This document shows positions 24,769 to 31,626 of a stretch of 40,879 nt of DNA, piece by piece (the first letter of the stretch is position 1; the number at the start of each line of letters is the position of its first letter). The notes under the pieces were generated by a model. The model was not told the DNA's origin. It did not search any database and worked only from the letters and a program-made list of their open reading frames with translations. Both the position numbers and the translations under genes were made by a program. This DNA is from a virus: positions 1-40,879 of IMG/VR virus record IMGVR_UViG_3300032236_001175; one strand, written 5' to 3'.

Positions 24769-26406
24769 ATGAGCGAAGATGCTCGGCCCATTTTTAACTT
24801 TACGCTTGGTCCTGGCAATGTCCTGCCGGAACCGGCGCCCGTTATACCCCCGCCCGCACCTCTTCCACCGAAGCCGACGCGAGACGAGCGCACCGTCGCA
24901 TCGTTGCGCATTAAGAGCATTCGCTGGGGCTGGGGCCTGCCGGCGCTCCTCGCGGGCCTCGCCGTCTGCGCCTGGAATATGCGTTTCGCGGCGTCATGGT
25001 TTCAGGGCGAGGAGGCGGCCGGCGCGGCGGTAGCGGCGCTTGTTTTTACGGGCGCGCTTATCTCTGGCAGGCTCGTGCTCGTCTATCTCGGCGATCGGCG
25101 CGAGGATCTCGTCGAGCCCGTGCGGCTCATGTGGCGCGGCGCTATCGCCTTCGCGGCAATCACAGCAGGCGCTTCGATCTGGCTTTCGCATGCCGGTCTA
25201 CCGCAGTCGCTCGCCTCGAAGCGCGCCGAGCTTTCCGATCTTTATCAGAATGATTATAACGGCCCACGCGGCATGACTTCGCGAGCCTATGTGCGCGAGA
25301 TGCAAAGGCGTGCCGAGCGCATCGTCGATTTACAACATGATGTCAATGACGCGCGTTTCGGCCGCAAGCCCGTTTATTCCGACGCGCAGGTGATTTTGCT
25401 GCAGGCTGGCGCGTCGATCGGCGCGGCCGGCGTCTATGCGCTCCTCATCCTGTTTGCGGCCTATGGCCTCGTGACGGGGCTCGAAACCGAAGCGGCGCTC
25501 GTCGAGCCGAAGCCTGTTTTCGCGCCCGCGCAGATCCTCGAACCGTTGGCCGCGCCAGCCCTTCTCGGCCGCGCCGAGCGCCCGCTCTTCATCATGGCCG
25601 ACGATGTCGTCGAGGAGCCGCTGCGCTGGCTATGGCCCGACGTGATCGAGGAGGGCGAGATCGCCGTGCTGGGTGGCGCGCCTGGCGCTGGCAAGTCGAC
25701 CATTATCACCGACATGGCGGCCGTGACATCGACCGGCCGGGCATGGCCCGATGGATCGCCAGGAAAGCTCGGCTCATGCGTTCTCTTCGAGCTGGAGGAT
25801 CGCCGCGACCGCGTGACAAAACCCCGCCTGCGCGCCGCTGGCGCCAATATGGGCCGCATTGCCTTCGGCGAGCGTATCGACCTTTCGCAGGACATTGAGC
25901 AGCTCGACAACCAGGCGCGCGCCATGGCGGCGAGGGGAATGCCGCCGCTTCGCCTTGTCACCATCTCGCCGATGATCCGTTTTTTCGGCGACAAGGTGGT
26001 CACGAACCGAAACGCCGTGCGCACGCTGATCGAGCCGCTCACGCAATGGGCGCAGGCGCGCGATGTGGCGATCGTCGGTGTGACGCACCTCAAGAGCGGC
26101 GGCGCGTCCGACGACTATGTCGGTAGTAAAGCTTTCTATGAGGCTGCGCGCGCGTCATGGAGCGCAATCGTTAACGATGGCGATCCCGAGCCCGACGATC
26201 GAAAAAAGCAGCGCATCCTATACCCGGCGAAGGTGAGCCATGCGCCCGAGGAGGAGCGCTATTATCGGCTGAAAACCGTTGTCATGCCGGGCGGCCTCAC
26301 TGCTGCGCGCGTCGTCTGGGAAGCCGAAAGCGCCGGTAAATGGTCACCGGCGGTTGGTGGCAAGGCCAGCCGCAAGCGCGTCAACGGCAGTGCGCGCTTC
26401 CACTAG
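24769..26406 (+). CDS. RepA-like RecA-fold ATPase fused to a four-segment membrane anchor
   Basis: 545 residues. A Pro-rich N-terminal tail (about 1-45) is followed by membrane segments at about 54-72, 84-106 and 122-140. A charged helical loop (about 141-206, probably periplasmic) and a fourth segment (207-235) come next. The rest is a RecA-fold ATPase of the RepA/AAA_25 type: Walker A GGAPGAGKST (302-311), a FELEDRRDRV region, a DNA-binding type LVTISPMI, and VAIVGVTHLKSGGASDDYVGSKAF, typical of RepA-like hexameric helicases. The usual members are soluble replicative helicases, so the membrane part is the odd feature. It closes the early membrane operon. It could instead be an ATPase acting on other DNA, but helicase is the first choice. 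Confidence 0.85.
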   Translation: MSEDARPIFNFTLGPGNVLPEPAPVIPPPAPLPPKPTRDERTVASLRIKSIRWGWGLPALLAGLAVCAWNMRFAASWFQGEEAAGAAVAALVFTGALISGRLVLVYLGDRREDLVEPVRLMWRGAIAFAAITAGASIWLSHAGLPQSLASKRAELSDLYQNDYNGPRGMTSRAYVREMQRRAERIVDLQHDVNDARFGRKPVYSDAQVILLQAGASIGAAGVYALLILFAAYGLVTGLETEAALVEPKPVFAPAQILEPLAAPALLGRAERPLFIMADDVVEEPLRWLWPDVIEEGEIAVLGGAPGAGKSTIITDMAAVTSTGRAWPDGSPGKLGSCVLFELEDRRDRVTKPRLRAAGANMGRIAFGERIDLSQDIEQLDNQARAMAARGMPPLRLVTISPMIRFFGDKVVTNRNAVRTLIEPLTQWAQARDVAIVGVTHLKSGGASDDYVGSKAFYEAARASWSAIVNDGDPEPDDRKKQRILYPAKVSHAPEEERYYRLKTVVMPGGLTAARVVWEAESAGKWSPAVGGKASRKRVNGSARFH

Positions 26407-26430
26407 CCTTTCTTAGCGCAGCCGGCGCGC

Positions 26431-26514
26431 TCATTTCAGTTTCATTGCGCGGTAGCACATCCGGCGCGCGTCGCCGTCGATAAACGGAACGATCCAGAAA
26501 CGCAAAAGAATCAT
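26431..26514 (-). CDS. Possible 27-residue peptide
   Basis: A leftward short frame (MILLRFWIVPFIDGDARRMC and a basic end) preceded by a G-rich run that could act as a ribosome site. It lies downstream of attP and could be read from the integrase transcript. Weak support; a chance frame is quite possible. Confidence 0.2.
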   Translation of the reverse strand: MILLRFWIVPFIDGDARRMCYRAMKLK

Positions 26515-26603
26515 GTCCCCCCGTTTTCCCCCCGGTAATATCAGCCGCATCGGCCTTGTCGGTTCAGCCCATAGCGTAAGTTGCTGAATTTTCTGCAATG
26601 AAG

Positions 26604-26652
26604 TGGAGGCCACGCCCGGAATCGAACCGGGGTACGCGGATTTGCAGTCCGG
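26604..26652 (-). other. attP core: 3' part of a tRNA-Cys gene
   Basis: Read leftward, about 48 bases match the 3' part of a bacterial tRNA-Cys. They comprise the end of the anticodon stem and loop with GCA anticodon (CTGCAAA), a variable loop, a T arm with GGTTCGATTCC, an acceptor end CGTGGCC, the discriminator T and CCA. The 5' half is missing, so this is not a working gene. It lies 91 bases beyond the integrase stop. Tyrosine integrases often use tRNA 3' ends, and this copy would restore the host tRNA gene on integration. Confidence 0.9.
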
Positions 26653-26742
26653 ATTCATTGGCGTCTTTCGTGGTGACATAAGCCTTTGATAGATAAGGTT
26701 TTTGTTTGCAAAAAGAGTATGCCATCATTTTTCGTTGTCCCC

Positions 26743-27864
26743 TCATTTGTCCCCCGAAGCCTTCAATCTCGCGCGTTTTTCGGCGATCTGGATCACATTC
26801 TCGCGGCCCTTCTCAACCGCGCGGTGAAGGTCTTCGACCCTCAAAAATGCGTAGCAGCGTTCGGTGACAACGATCGAGCTATGGCCAAGCCACCGGCTCA
26901 CGATCTCCATGGACGTGCCATAATCCTGAAGAAGACGGCACCCGCAAGTTCGCCTTAGATCGTGCAGCGTCAGCCCTTCTATTCCGGCCTTTCGCGCCGC
27001 CTTCTTCAAGGCTTCCCATACCGTCGGCGTTTCCTTCGAATAGGCTGCGCCGTCGTATGTCGTGAATACGTTCAATCCCTTGCGCTCTGCGAACTTAAGA
27101 TAATCATAAGCGCGATCGACAAGAGGAACGACGCGGCTGGCGCCCTTCGTTCGCGTGCGCTTCTTCTCGACAATGATATGGCCGCGCGCCGGGATGATGT
27201 CTTCATTCGGAACATCGAGCTTAACGTGGCGCCAGCCGAGCGACATCAGCTCGCCGCGCCGCAGGCCCGTGTCGATGTCAAATGCGAAAAGCATGCGGAA
27301 CGTGTCGCCGGAATAACGAAGGAGCGAGTCTTCCTCGTCGCGGCTCAGATAACGCGTGCGGGCCTCCCCTTCTGTCAGGCCCATCTTGCCGCGCGCTTCG
27401 AGGAAGGGCCGCACTGGATTTGTATCGGCCCATTCCCAAAGCTGGGCCAGCACGAAAATCGACGACAAACACGACAGGTCGCGGCGCACGGTGGCAGTCG
27501 CCACATGCTGCCTGCGCTTCCGCTCGAAATCCATGAGTGACGATGCCGTGATCTTGGCAAGCGGCATGCCGCCGAAATGCGCGTGCAGATGTTCGATCGA
27601 GGCCGCGTATCGCTTGGCCGTCTTCTCCGCCAGCGTGCCGAAGCGCTCTTCCGCATAGCGCACCATGGCTTCATCAAACGTGCGAGCGGGCCTCTCCCCC
27701 CACTCTTCGGCCTTCAGGCCGTCGACCCACCGCTGGCCTCTCTCGCGGCCAACTGCCTTATCCGTAGTATCGAGGGATGTTTCGAACTCTTTGCCTTTGC
27801 GCCTCTTGCGCGCATACCAGACATTGCCGCGTTGAAAGAGCCGGAAATCGTCACCTTTGGACAT
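26743..27864 (-). CDS. int: Tyrosine-type integrase
   Basis: 373 residues. The N-terminal arm-binding and SAM-like core-binding domains (about 1-160) begin with FQRGNVWYARKRRKGKEF. The catalytic domain carries Arg202 (TGLRRGEL), His301-x-x-Arg304 (HDLRR), His328 (LGHSS) and Tyr338 (ERCYAF). It recombines attP with the host tRNA-Cys site. The attP core lies just past its stop. The first 151 bases overlap the excisionase gene. Transcription is leftward, probably from the operator-controlled promoter at 29.47 kb. Confidence 0.96.
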   Translation of the reverse strand: MSKGDDFRLFQRGNVWYARKRRKGKEFETSLDTTDKAVGRERGQRWVDGLKAEEWGERPARTFDEAMVRYAEERFGTLAEKTAKRYAASIEHLHAHFGGMPLAKITASSLMDFERKRRQHVATATVRRDLSCLSSIFVLAQLWEWADTNPVRPFLEARGKMGLTEGEARTRYLSRDEEDSLLRYSGDTFRMLFAFDIDTGLRRGELMSLGWRHVKLDVPNEDIIPARGHIIVEKKRTRTKGASRVVPLVDRAYDYLKFAERKGLNVFTTYDGAAYSKETPTVWEALKKAARKAGIEGLTLHDLRRTCGCRLLQDYGTSMEIVSRWLGHSSIVVTERCYAFLRVEDLHRAVEKGRENVIQIAEKRARLKASGDK

Positions 27865-28064
27865 TGCGCGCCGTTCGGTCTTGAGTTCCAGTAGTTGAGA
27901 AAACTACTCACGTTAATGCTCAAATGAGCCCTAGATCCAAGGCCGTTCTTCTTGGACTCGAAGGCGCCATCTTTTGCGAGCTTCTGCCAAAAGTCCACGG
28001 TAAAGCCGTAAACTTCGGAGAGTTCTCTCGTAGATACCCATTCTCTTTTGCCAAATGCGGACAT
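27714..28064 (-). CDS. xis: Excisionase-like helix-turn-helix protein
   Basis: 116 residues. The N-terminal part (REWVSTRELSEVYGFTVDFW, then QKLAKDGAFESKKNG and SRAHLSINVSSFLNYW) is a winged helix of the AlpA/excisionase kind, which directs integrase to excise. The C-terminal half reads through the start of int in another frame, an overlap of 151 bases, and is basic and less ordered. GGAG at 7 bases supports ATG 28064; ATG 28100, overlapping the upstream stop by ATGA, would add 12 residues. Confidence 0.75.
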   Translation of the reverse strand: MSAFGKREWVSTRELSEVYGFTVDFWQKLAKDGAFESKKNGLGSRAHLSINVSSFLNYWNSRPNGAQCPKVTISGSFNAAMSGMRARGAKAKSSKHPSILRIRQLAAREASGGSTA

Positions 28065-28096
28065 GTGCGGCTCCGGATAGGGGACATGGCGGCGCG

Positions 28097-28300
28097 TCAT
28101 CCGTTCCCGTCGGGTTCATCCGAAGGAAGCAGCGCGGCGCGGATGAGCTCGAAGAGAATTTCCTCAGCGAGATCCATATCGCCAGCGTCTTCGATGTGCG
28201 CACGAAGATATCGCGCACGCATCAGGGGGCTAGCCGGATGCTCGCGCTGCGCATCCAAGATGAGATTGATCGCGCTAAGTGCGGCATCTTCCTTCGTCAT
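28097..28300 (-). CDS. Small acidic helical protein
   Basis: 67 residues, acidic and helical (DAALSAINLILDAQREHPAS, then MDLAEEILFELIRAALL). It is in an overlapping leftward gene chain: its ATG overlaps the stop of the upstream gene and its own stop overlaps a possible xis start. No family recognised. Position suggests an early regulatory or accessory role. Confidence 0.68.
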   Translation of the reverse strand: MTKEDAALSAINLILDAQREHPASPLMRARYLRAHIEDAGDMDLAEEILFELIRAALLPSDEPDGNG

Positions 28301-28515
28301 TGTGCCGACTCCAGCCGATCGGCGTAAGCCTGCCCCATCGCAGCATAAAGATTTTGGCTCGATGAGCCGTTGCGCACGAGAAGTGCGGCCACTTGGTTAA
28401 TGAGGCAAAACGCAAATTCCTCAAGTGTCACGCCATAGCGGGCGGACTCGATGCGCATGGCTTCGAGATCGTCGGCGACGCCATCAAGCGCGGGATGAAA
28501 AACGGGCTTACTCAT
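28297..28515 (-). CDS. Small hypothetical protein in int operon
   Basis: 72 residues from ATG 28515, the ATGA overlap with the gene upstream; ATG 28527 would add four residues. The protein is soluble and helical (DDLEAMRIESARYGVTLEEFAFC, then AALLVRNGSSSQNLYAAMGQ). I do not recognise it. It is part of the tightly packed leftward operon. Confidence 0.68.
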   Translation of the reverse strand: MSKPVFHPALDGVADDLEAMRIESARYGVTLEEFAFCLINQVAALLVRNGSSSQNLYAAMGQAYADRLESAQ

Positions 28516-28748
28516 GGTCGCATCCAATCCGGTTTGGTTTTTCCAGGAATGATTTCTCCGGAGGCGATCCGCGCCTCAAGACGGCCGCGAAGCGAGATGA
28601 TCGCGGCCGCATCCTGGGCCATCGCGAAGAATTCTTCTGGCGGTATGTCTGCGCCCATACCGCGCCATGCGGCCTCGATATGTGTTTCGACGAGGCGCTG
28701 CTTCGACCAACGAGAATTTTGCGAGTGATTTTCGACTGCTTTTGGCAT
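28512..28748 (-). CDS. Small hypothetical protein in int operon
   Basis: 78 residues, helical, with three Trp (SRWSKQRLVETHIEAAWRGMG, EEFFAMAQDAAAIISLRGRLEARI). Starts two bases after the HD protein stop and overlaps the next gene. Function unknown. Confidence 0.68.
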   Translation of the reverse strand: MPKAVENHSQNSRWSKQRLVETHIEAAWRGMGADIPPEEFFAMAQDAAAIISLRGRLEARIASGEIIPGKTKPDWMRP

Positions 28749-28750
28749 GA

Positions 28751-29389
28751 CTACGCTCCGATATTGGTCGCGGCGGCTACGCTCAAATCATTGAACTTCT
28801 GAAGAAATTTTTCCTCGGCGCGTTGCCATGTCCATGGAACGATTGGCTTTTTGAGCGGCGGCTCGGTTAGCGTTGTCCATGTCCGCTCACTATCGGCGCA
28901 AATGTCGCGCACTTCCGTGGCGAGCACGGCCATGTCAGCCACCTGAATGAGATCGAGGAAATGCTGCGACGGCCTTTCCGGCAGACGAAGCGCGCGATGA
29001 ATGGTGCGCTGAATGACGGTTTCGATGTCCGCGCGCGCGTTGTAAACGTCGAATCCTTCGAAAACTTTCTTGCATGGCGTGATCTGGTCGCCGATATAGG
29101 CCTCGTGCGCATCATGAAGCAGCCCTAAAAGCTGAACCAATGGCGGGTGCTTTTTCAGGGCCTCGGCGACGTGAACCGAGTGCTGCGCAACCGAATAGAA
29201 ATATTCGCGCCGCGTCGCGCCTCCAAAACGTGTCGTCTTGGCGAGATGATTGGCGATATCTCGAATGTCGACCTGCCTATGATCTTGCTGAAGAAGATCA
29301 AACGCCTTTCCAGACGATAAAAGCATCCATGGCCGCGACTCCTTCGCAGGTTTCGAGGCAACCTCCATTGGTATAATGTCAGCCGTCAT
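28751..29389 (-). CDS. HD-domain phosphohydrolase, 5'-deoxynucleotidase-like
   Basis: 212 residues with HD-superfamily metal ligands: YSVAQHSVHVAEAL, GLLHDAHEAYIGD (the His-Asp pair) and the later VADMAVLATE with Asp. The spacing is like the YfbR/HDDC2 group of deoxynucleoside monophosphate 5'-nucleotidases, which would change nucleotide pools. ATG 29389 has GGGAAAA upstream and is preferred; ATG 29401 is four codons earlier. It is the first gene of the leftward operon and its leader contains the operator at 29409-29423. Confidence 0.85.
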   Translation of the reverse strand: MTADIIPMEVASKPAKESRPWMLLSSGKAFDLLQQDHRQVDIRDIANHLAKTTRFGGATRREYFYSVAQHSVHVAEALKKHPPLVQLLGLLHDAHEAYIGDQITPCKKVFEGFDVYNARADIETVIQRTIHRALRLPERPSQHFLDLIQVADMAVLATEVRDICADSERTWTTLTEPPLKKPIVPWTWQRAEEKFLQKFNDLSVAAATNIGA

Positions 29390-29408
29390 TAATTTTCCCA
29401 TCAAATGT

Positions 29409-29504
29409 TGACGCGGTGCGTCAGCTAAGGCGCTGCCTTCGTGTTCCCCTAAGATGACGCCGCACGTCAGTTTCCGTCAACAGAAAAATTGACGCGACGC
29501 GTCG
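29409..29504 (-). promoter_or_regulatory. Leftward early promoter with three repressor operators
   Basis: Three 15-bp operators: TGACGCGGTGCGTCA (29409-29423, perfect dyad), TGACGCCGCACGTCA (29455-29469) and TGACGCGACGCGTCG (29490-29504). Read leftward, a -35-like TTGACG (29480-29475) is followed after five bases by the middle operator. With a 17-base spacer the -10 would be TCATCT (29457-29452), a poor match. It drives the HD-to-int operon. The 192 bases between this operon and the repressor gene hold nothing else that I can support. Confidence 0.78.
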
Positions 29505-29581
29505 TTTTTGTGCGACAAGCGATAAGCTCTCGCACAGCAAGGGCGAAAATGCTGGGAAAAGCGCGCGTGCGTGTGATAGGA

Positions 29582-30226
29582 CTAGCGCAGAAAAGGAATG
29601 ATCTTTTGTTGTGGATTGCGTCTGGGGAACACTATCACGCCGAGAAGAGAGACGTTGTCGTGTTCGATATTGAGCGGCGGAAGGTTGCGTTTCCGCGAAT
29701 TCGTGGTGAGAAGATACGGCGGAAGCCATTGGCGCACAATGGTTTCCGCGCTCTTGCCGTCGGCGGAATAAAGATTCGCGATCACGACATCGCCGATCGC
29801 GAGGCCCGACATGGCTTCCTTGCCAATATCGATGACCACGGCGTCGCCCGGCATGAGGCCAATTTCTTCCAGGCGGCTATCGGCGATGCGATACCACGAT
29901 TGCGTCGGCTTCAGCGGAAAATGCGCCTCGAAACTGCCCTCCTCCGGCTGGAAGGGGGTGGCTTCCTCCGCAACGCCTCTATAATCGTCGGCGCCGTCGC
30001 CCGCGGCGGAAACAAACACAGCCGGATCGACGTTGAAAATCCTGGCAAAAATCATGCACTGCTCGGCCGTGATGTTCTGGTTGCCGCGCTCTATCTTCGA
30101 TACCGTTTCGGGATTTTTAATCCCGGCCATCGCGGCCAGCTCCTTTTGCGTGAGCGGTCGGCCGCCTTGGCCCTTATAGGACAGACGCAATCTTTTGAGC
30201 ATATCGGCCGGATTAAGCCGTTCCAT
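29582..30226 (-). CDS. Phage repressor: HTH plus LexA/S24-like domain
   Basis: 214 residues from ATG 30226. An XRE-type helix-turn-helix lies in the first 65 (LTQKELAAMAGIKNPETVSKIERG). The C-terminal half is S24/LexA-like (RIADSRLEEIGLMPGDAVVID, later DGKSAETIVRQWLPP). Aligned with LexA, the catalytic Ser position falls on Arg (ADSRLEEIG against GMSMKDIG) and the Lys position in TIVRQW is Arg, so self-cleavage appears lost. The usual Ala-Gly hinge could be AAGD near residue 75. In-frame ATG 30301 would add 25 residues but lies inside an operator-like dyad. It is the best candidate to bind all three operator clusters. Confidence 0.9.
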   Translation of the reverse strand: MERLNPADMLKRLRLSYKGQGGRPLTQKELAAMAGIKNPETVSKIERGNQNITAEQCMIFARIFNVDPAVFVSAAGDGADDYRGVAEEATPFQPEEGSFEAHFPLKPTQSWYRIADSRLEEIGLMPGDAVVIDIGKEAMSGLAIGDVVIANLYSADGKSAETIVRQWLPPYLLTTNSRKRNLPPLNIEHDNVSLLGVIVFPRRNPQQKIIPFLR

Positions 30227-30293
30227 TGCATCATTGTCCACATCTAAAACGTCACCTATGACAGAGCTATTCGATTTACAATGCGGGCGATAG

Positions 30294-30361
30294 AGACGCA
30301 TTCCGTCTAAAATGACGCGATGGGACTTGACGTTTCTGACGGGTTGCGTCAGTCTCTCGGC
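30294..30361 (+). promoter_or_regulatory. Cro-side promoter/operator region
   Basis: TGACGGGTTGCGTCA (30337-30351) is a full operator, placed four bases after TTGACG (30327-30332). A variant dyad, AGACGCATTCCGTCT, lies at 30294-30308, and a half-site TGACGC at 30313. A -10-like CAGTCT at about 30350-30355 predicts transcription starting near 30362, the ATG of the Cro-like gene. The repressor promoter must lie nearby on the other strand; I cannot define it. Confidence 0.72.
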
Positions 30362-30661
30362 ATGGACCTGGAATCGTATCGTACATCCGAAGATCTAACC
30401 TACCGCGAGTTGCGCGACCGGCTCGGCCTTAAGAATAAGGCCGGCCTTCCGCGCGATGAAAGCAATGTGCGCCGAATCGCTCGCGGGCTGGAATGGCCCG
30501 CCCCTGACACGCTGTCAACGATCATCGAGAAATGCCGCGGCGTTTCCCTGGCCGCGATGGCGGCGCGCTATCAAACGGCGCGCAAGGCGAAGATAGCTGA
30601 CGATCGTTCCAAGTTCGAGCAAGGCGCGGCGTCAAAACGCGAGTTGGAAGCCGCGCATTGA
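30362..30661 (+). CDS. Cro-like helix-turn-helix regulator
   Basis: 99 residues with a predicted helix-turn-helix (SEDLTYRELRDRLGLKNKAG, then DESNVRRIARGLEWPAPDTLSTIIEKC) and a basic tail. It is transcribed away from the repressor gene across shared operators, as Cro is. ATG 30362 is chosen because an upstream ATG (30320) would lie before the predicted transcription start and across the operator. No ribosome site is visible before 30362, so the mRNA may be leaderless. Confidence 0.72.
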   Translation: MDLESYRTSEDLTYRELRDRLGLKNKAGLPRDESNVRRIARGLEWPAPDTLSTIIEKCRGVSLAAMAARYQTARKAKIADDRSKFEQGAASKRELEAAH

Positions 30662-30899
30662 GTGCGAAAAACAAAAATTGCGTTTGGTGAATGCGTCAGT
30701 CGGCGAGCGCGCGACAACTACCCGCGAGGGCGGACGCGCAACCCTGGGGCCGTGTCTGACGGGATCGAAAGGTTTCGTAGGCCTCTGGCGCATTCTCCTA
30801 ACGCTTCGAGTAAGGCGGCACGATTCCGCTCAGTTGTACGCGTGGCCGCTTTGCCTGTGCGAGGCGCGGCGTTGTGACAACGGAAAAGGATAGAACCTT
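30662..30899 (+). other. Untranslated gap after the Cro-like gene
   Basis: 238 bases with no convincing gene. Two overlapping short frames are present, but their composition is unconvincing. A half-operator GCGTCA occurs near 30694. AAAAGGA at about 30884-30890 is the ribosome site of the next gene. The stretch may hold the barrel gene's own promoter; I cannot pick the boxes. Confidence 0.45.
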
Positions 30900-31556
30900 A
30901 TGCGCATCAGCATCGCAGCTCTTGCAATCAGCGCTGGCCTTGTCGGCCCTGCGATTGCGACAGACCTTTACAGCAATGGCGCGGCGCCCTCCGCTTTGCA
31001 GTCCGTCGCGGGCACCGTGGCGTCGGGCGCCTATGTGAGCGTCGGCGCGGGCGCTTCGCTCGCGAGCGCGCATGTGCCGCAGGCGGAAAGCGACTTCTCC
31101 CTGGCGGGGCCGGTCGGCGATATCCGCCTCGGCTGGGATTACAAGATCCCGAATGCGCCCTGGCTTATCGGCGTGCTGGCCGGCGTCTCCTTCGAAGAGG
31201 CGACGGGCAACGCTCAGGGCAACAAGATCGAGCAGGTGATCGGCTATGAAGGCGGCCTGCGCGCGGGCCGCGCGCTCAATGGCTCATCGCTGATTTATGG
31301 CCTGATCGCCTATCGCGGCAAGCATATCGGCATCATCGACACGAACTTTTCGACCGATCTTCAAGGCCTCGAAACGGGCCTCGGCGTCGAGATCGAGCTA
31401 CGCAACGGCGTCACGCTGGGCGGTGAGGTTGACTACACGATTTATCGCGACTGGCGCTTTGGCGGCAGCGATGGCGTGACCATCGGCGAAAACGAACTCA
31501 TGGCCATGGCGCGCCTCGGCTTCAAGCCCGCTGCGATCATCCCGGCCTTGAACTGA
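30900..31556 (+). CDS. Exported outer-membrane beta-barrel protein (moron)
   Basis: 218 residues with a clear signal peptide (MRISIAALAISAGLVGPAIA, cut before TDLYS). About eight amphipathic strands follow, with alternating Gly and aromatic residues (GDIRLGWDYKIPNAPWLIGVLAGVS, GLRAGRALNGSSLIYGLIAYRG, VTLGGEVDYTIYRDW, ELMAMARLGFKP), as in small Omp25/OmpA-type barrels of alphaproteobacteria. It does not end in the usual aromatic residue. A phage protein of this sort may change the host surface (receptor masking, conversion). It lies between Cro-like and primase genes and is followed by a terminator-like stem. Confidence 0.82.
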   Translation: MRISIAALAISAGLVGPAIATDLYSNGAAPSALQSVAGTVASGAYVSVGAGASLASAHVPQAESDFSLAGPVGDIRLGWDYKIPNAPWLIGVLAGVSFEEATGNAQGNKIEQVIGYEGGLRAGRALNGSSLIYGLIAYRGKHIGIIDTNFSTDLQGLETGLGVEIELRNGVTLGGEVDYTIYRDWRFGGSDGVTIGENELMAMARLGFKPAAIIPALN

Positions 31557-31569
31557 GTGCCTGCGAAGT

Positions 31570-31602
31570 CCCCTGGCATATTTCGCCAGGGGCAACCGTT
31601 TT
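31570..31602 (+). terminator. Terminator-like hairpin after the barrel gene
   Basis: CCCCTGGC (31570-31577) pairs with GCCAGGGG (31585-31592) around a 7-base loop, then CAACCGTTTT. It would partly separate the barrel gene from the replication genes that follow 25 bases later; these would need read-through or another promoter. Confidence 0.65.
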
Positions 31603-31626
31603 ACTGACTTTTCAAGACGATGAGCC

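Larger units (their letters stand above)
26407..26742. other. Intergenic region holding attP
   Basis: This 336-base stretch separates the rightward membrane operon from the leftward integrase operon, so both run toward it. It holds the tRNA-Cys-like attP core and a possible 27-residue leftward frame. Two runs of C (near 26517 and 26527) are notable. I see no clear terminator for either operon. Confidence 0.6.

Noticed and set aside
26431-26679. 82-codon leftward frame across attP
   Set aside because: Its first part is only the tRNA-Cys fragment read as protein; at most the last 27 codons might be used.
26604-26680. Complete tRNA-Cys gene
   Set aside because: The 5' half (acceptor strand and D arm) is absent, so this is an attachment site and not a functional tRNA.
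29489-30247. Rightward open frame of 252 codons opposite the repressor
   Set aside because: The repressor on the other strand has an HTH and an S24-like fold; this frame has none, and it would cross the operators.
30662-30893. Two overlapping short frames after the Cro-like gene
   Set aside because: No ribosome site, poor composition, and neither resembles a protein family.
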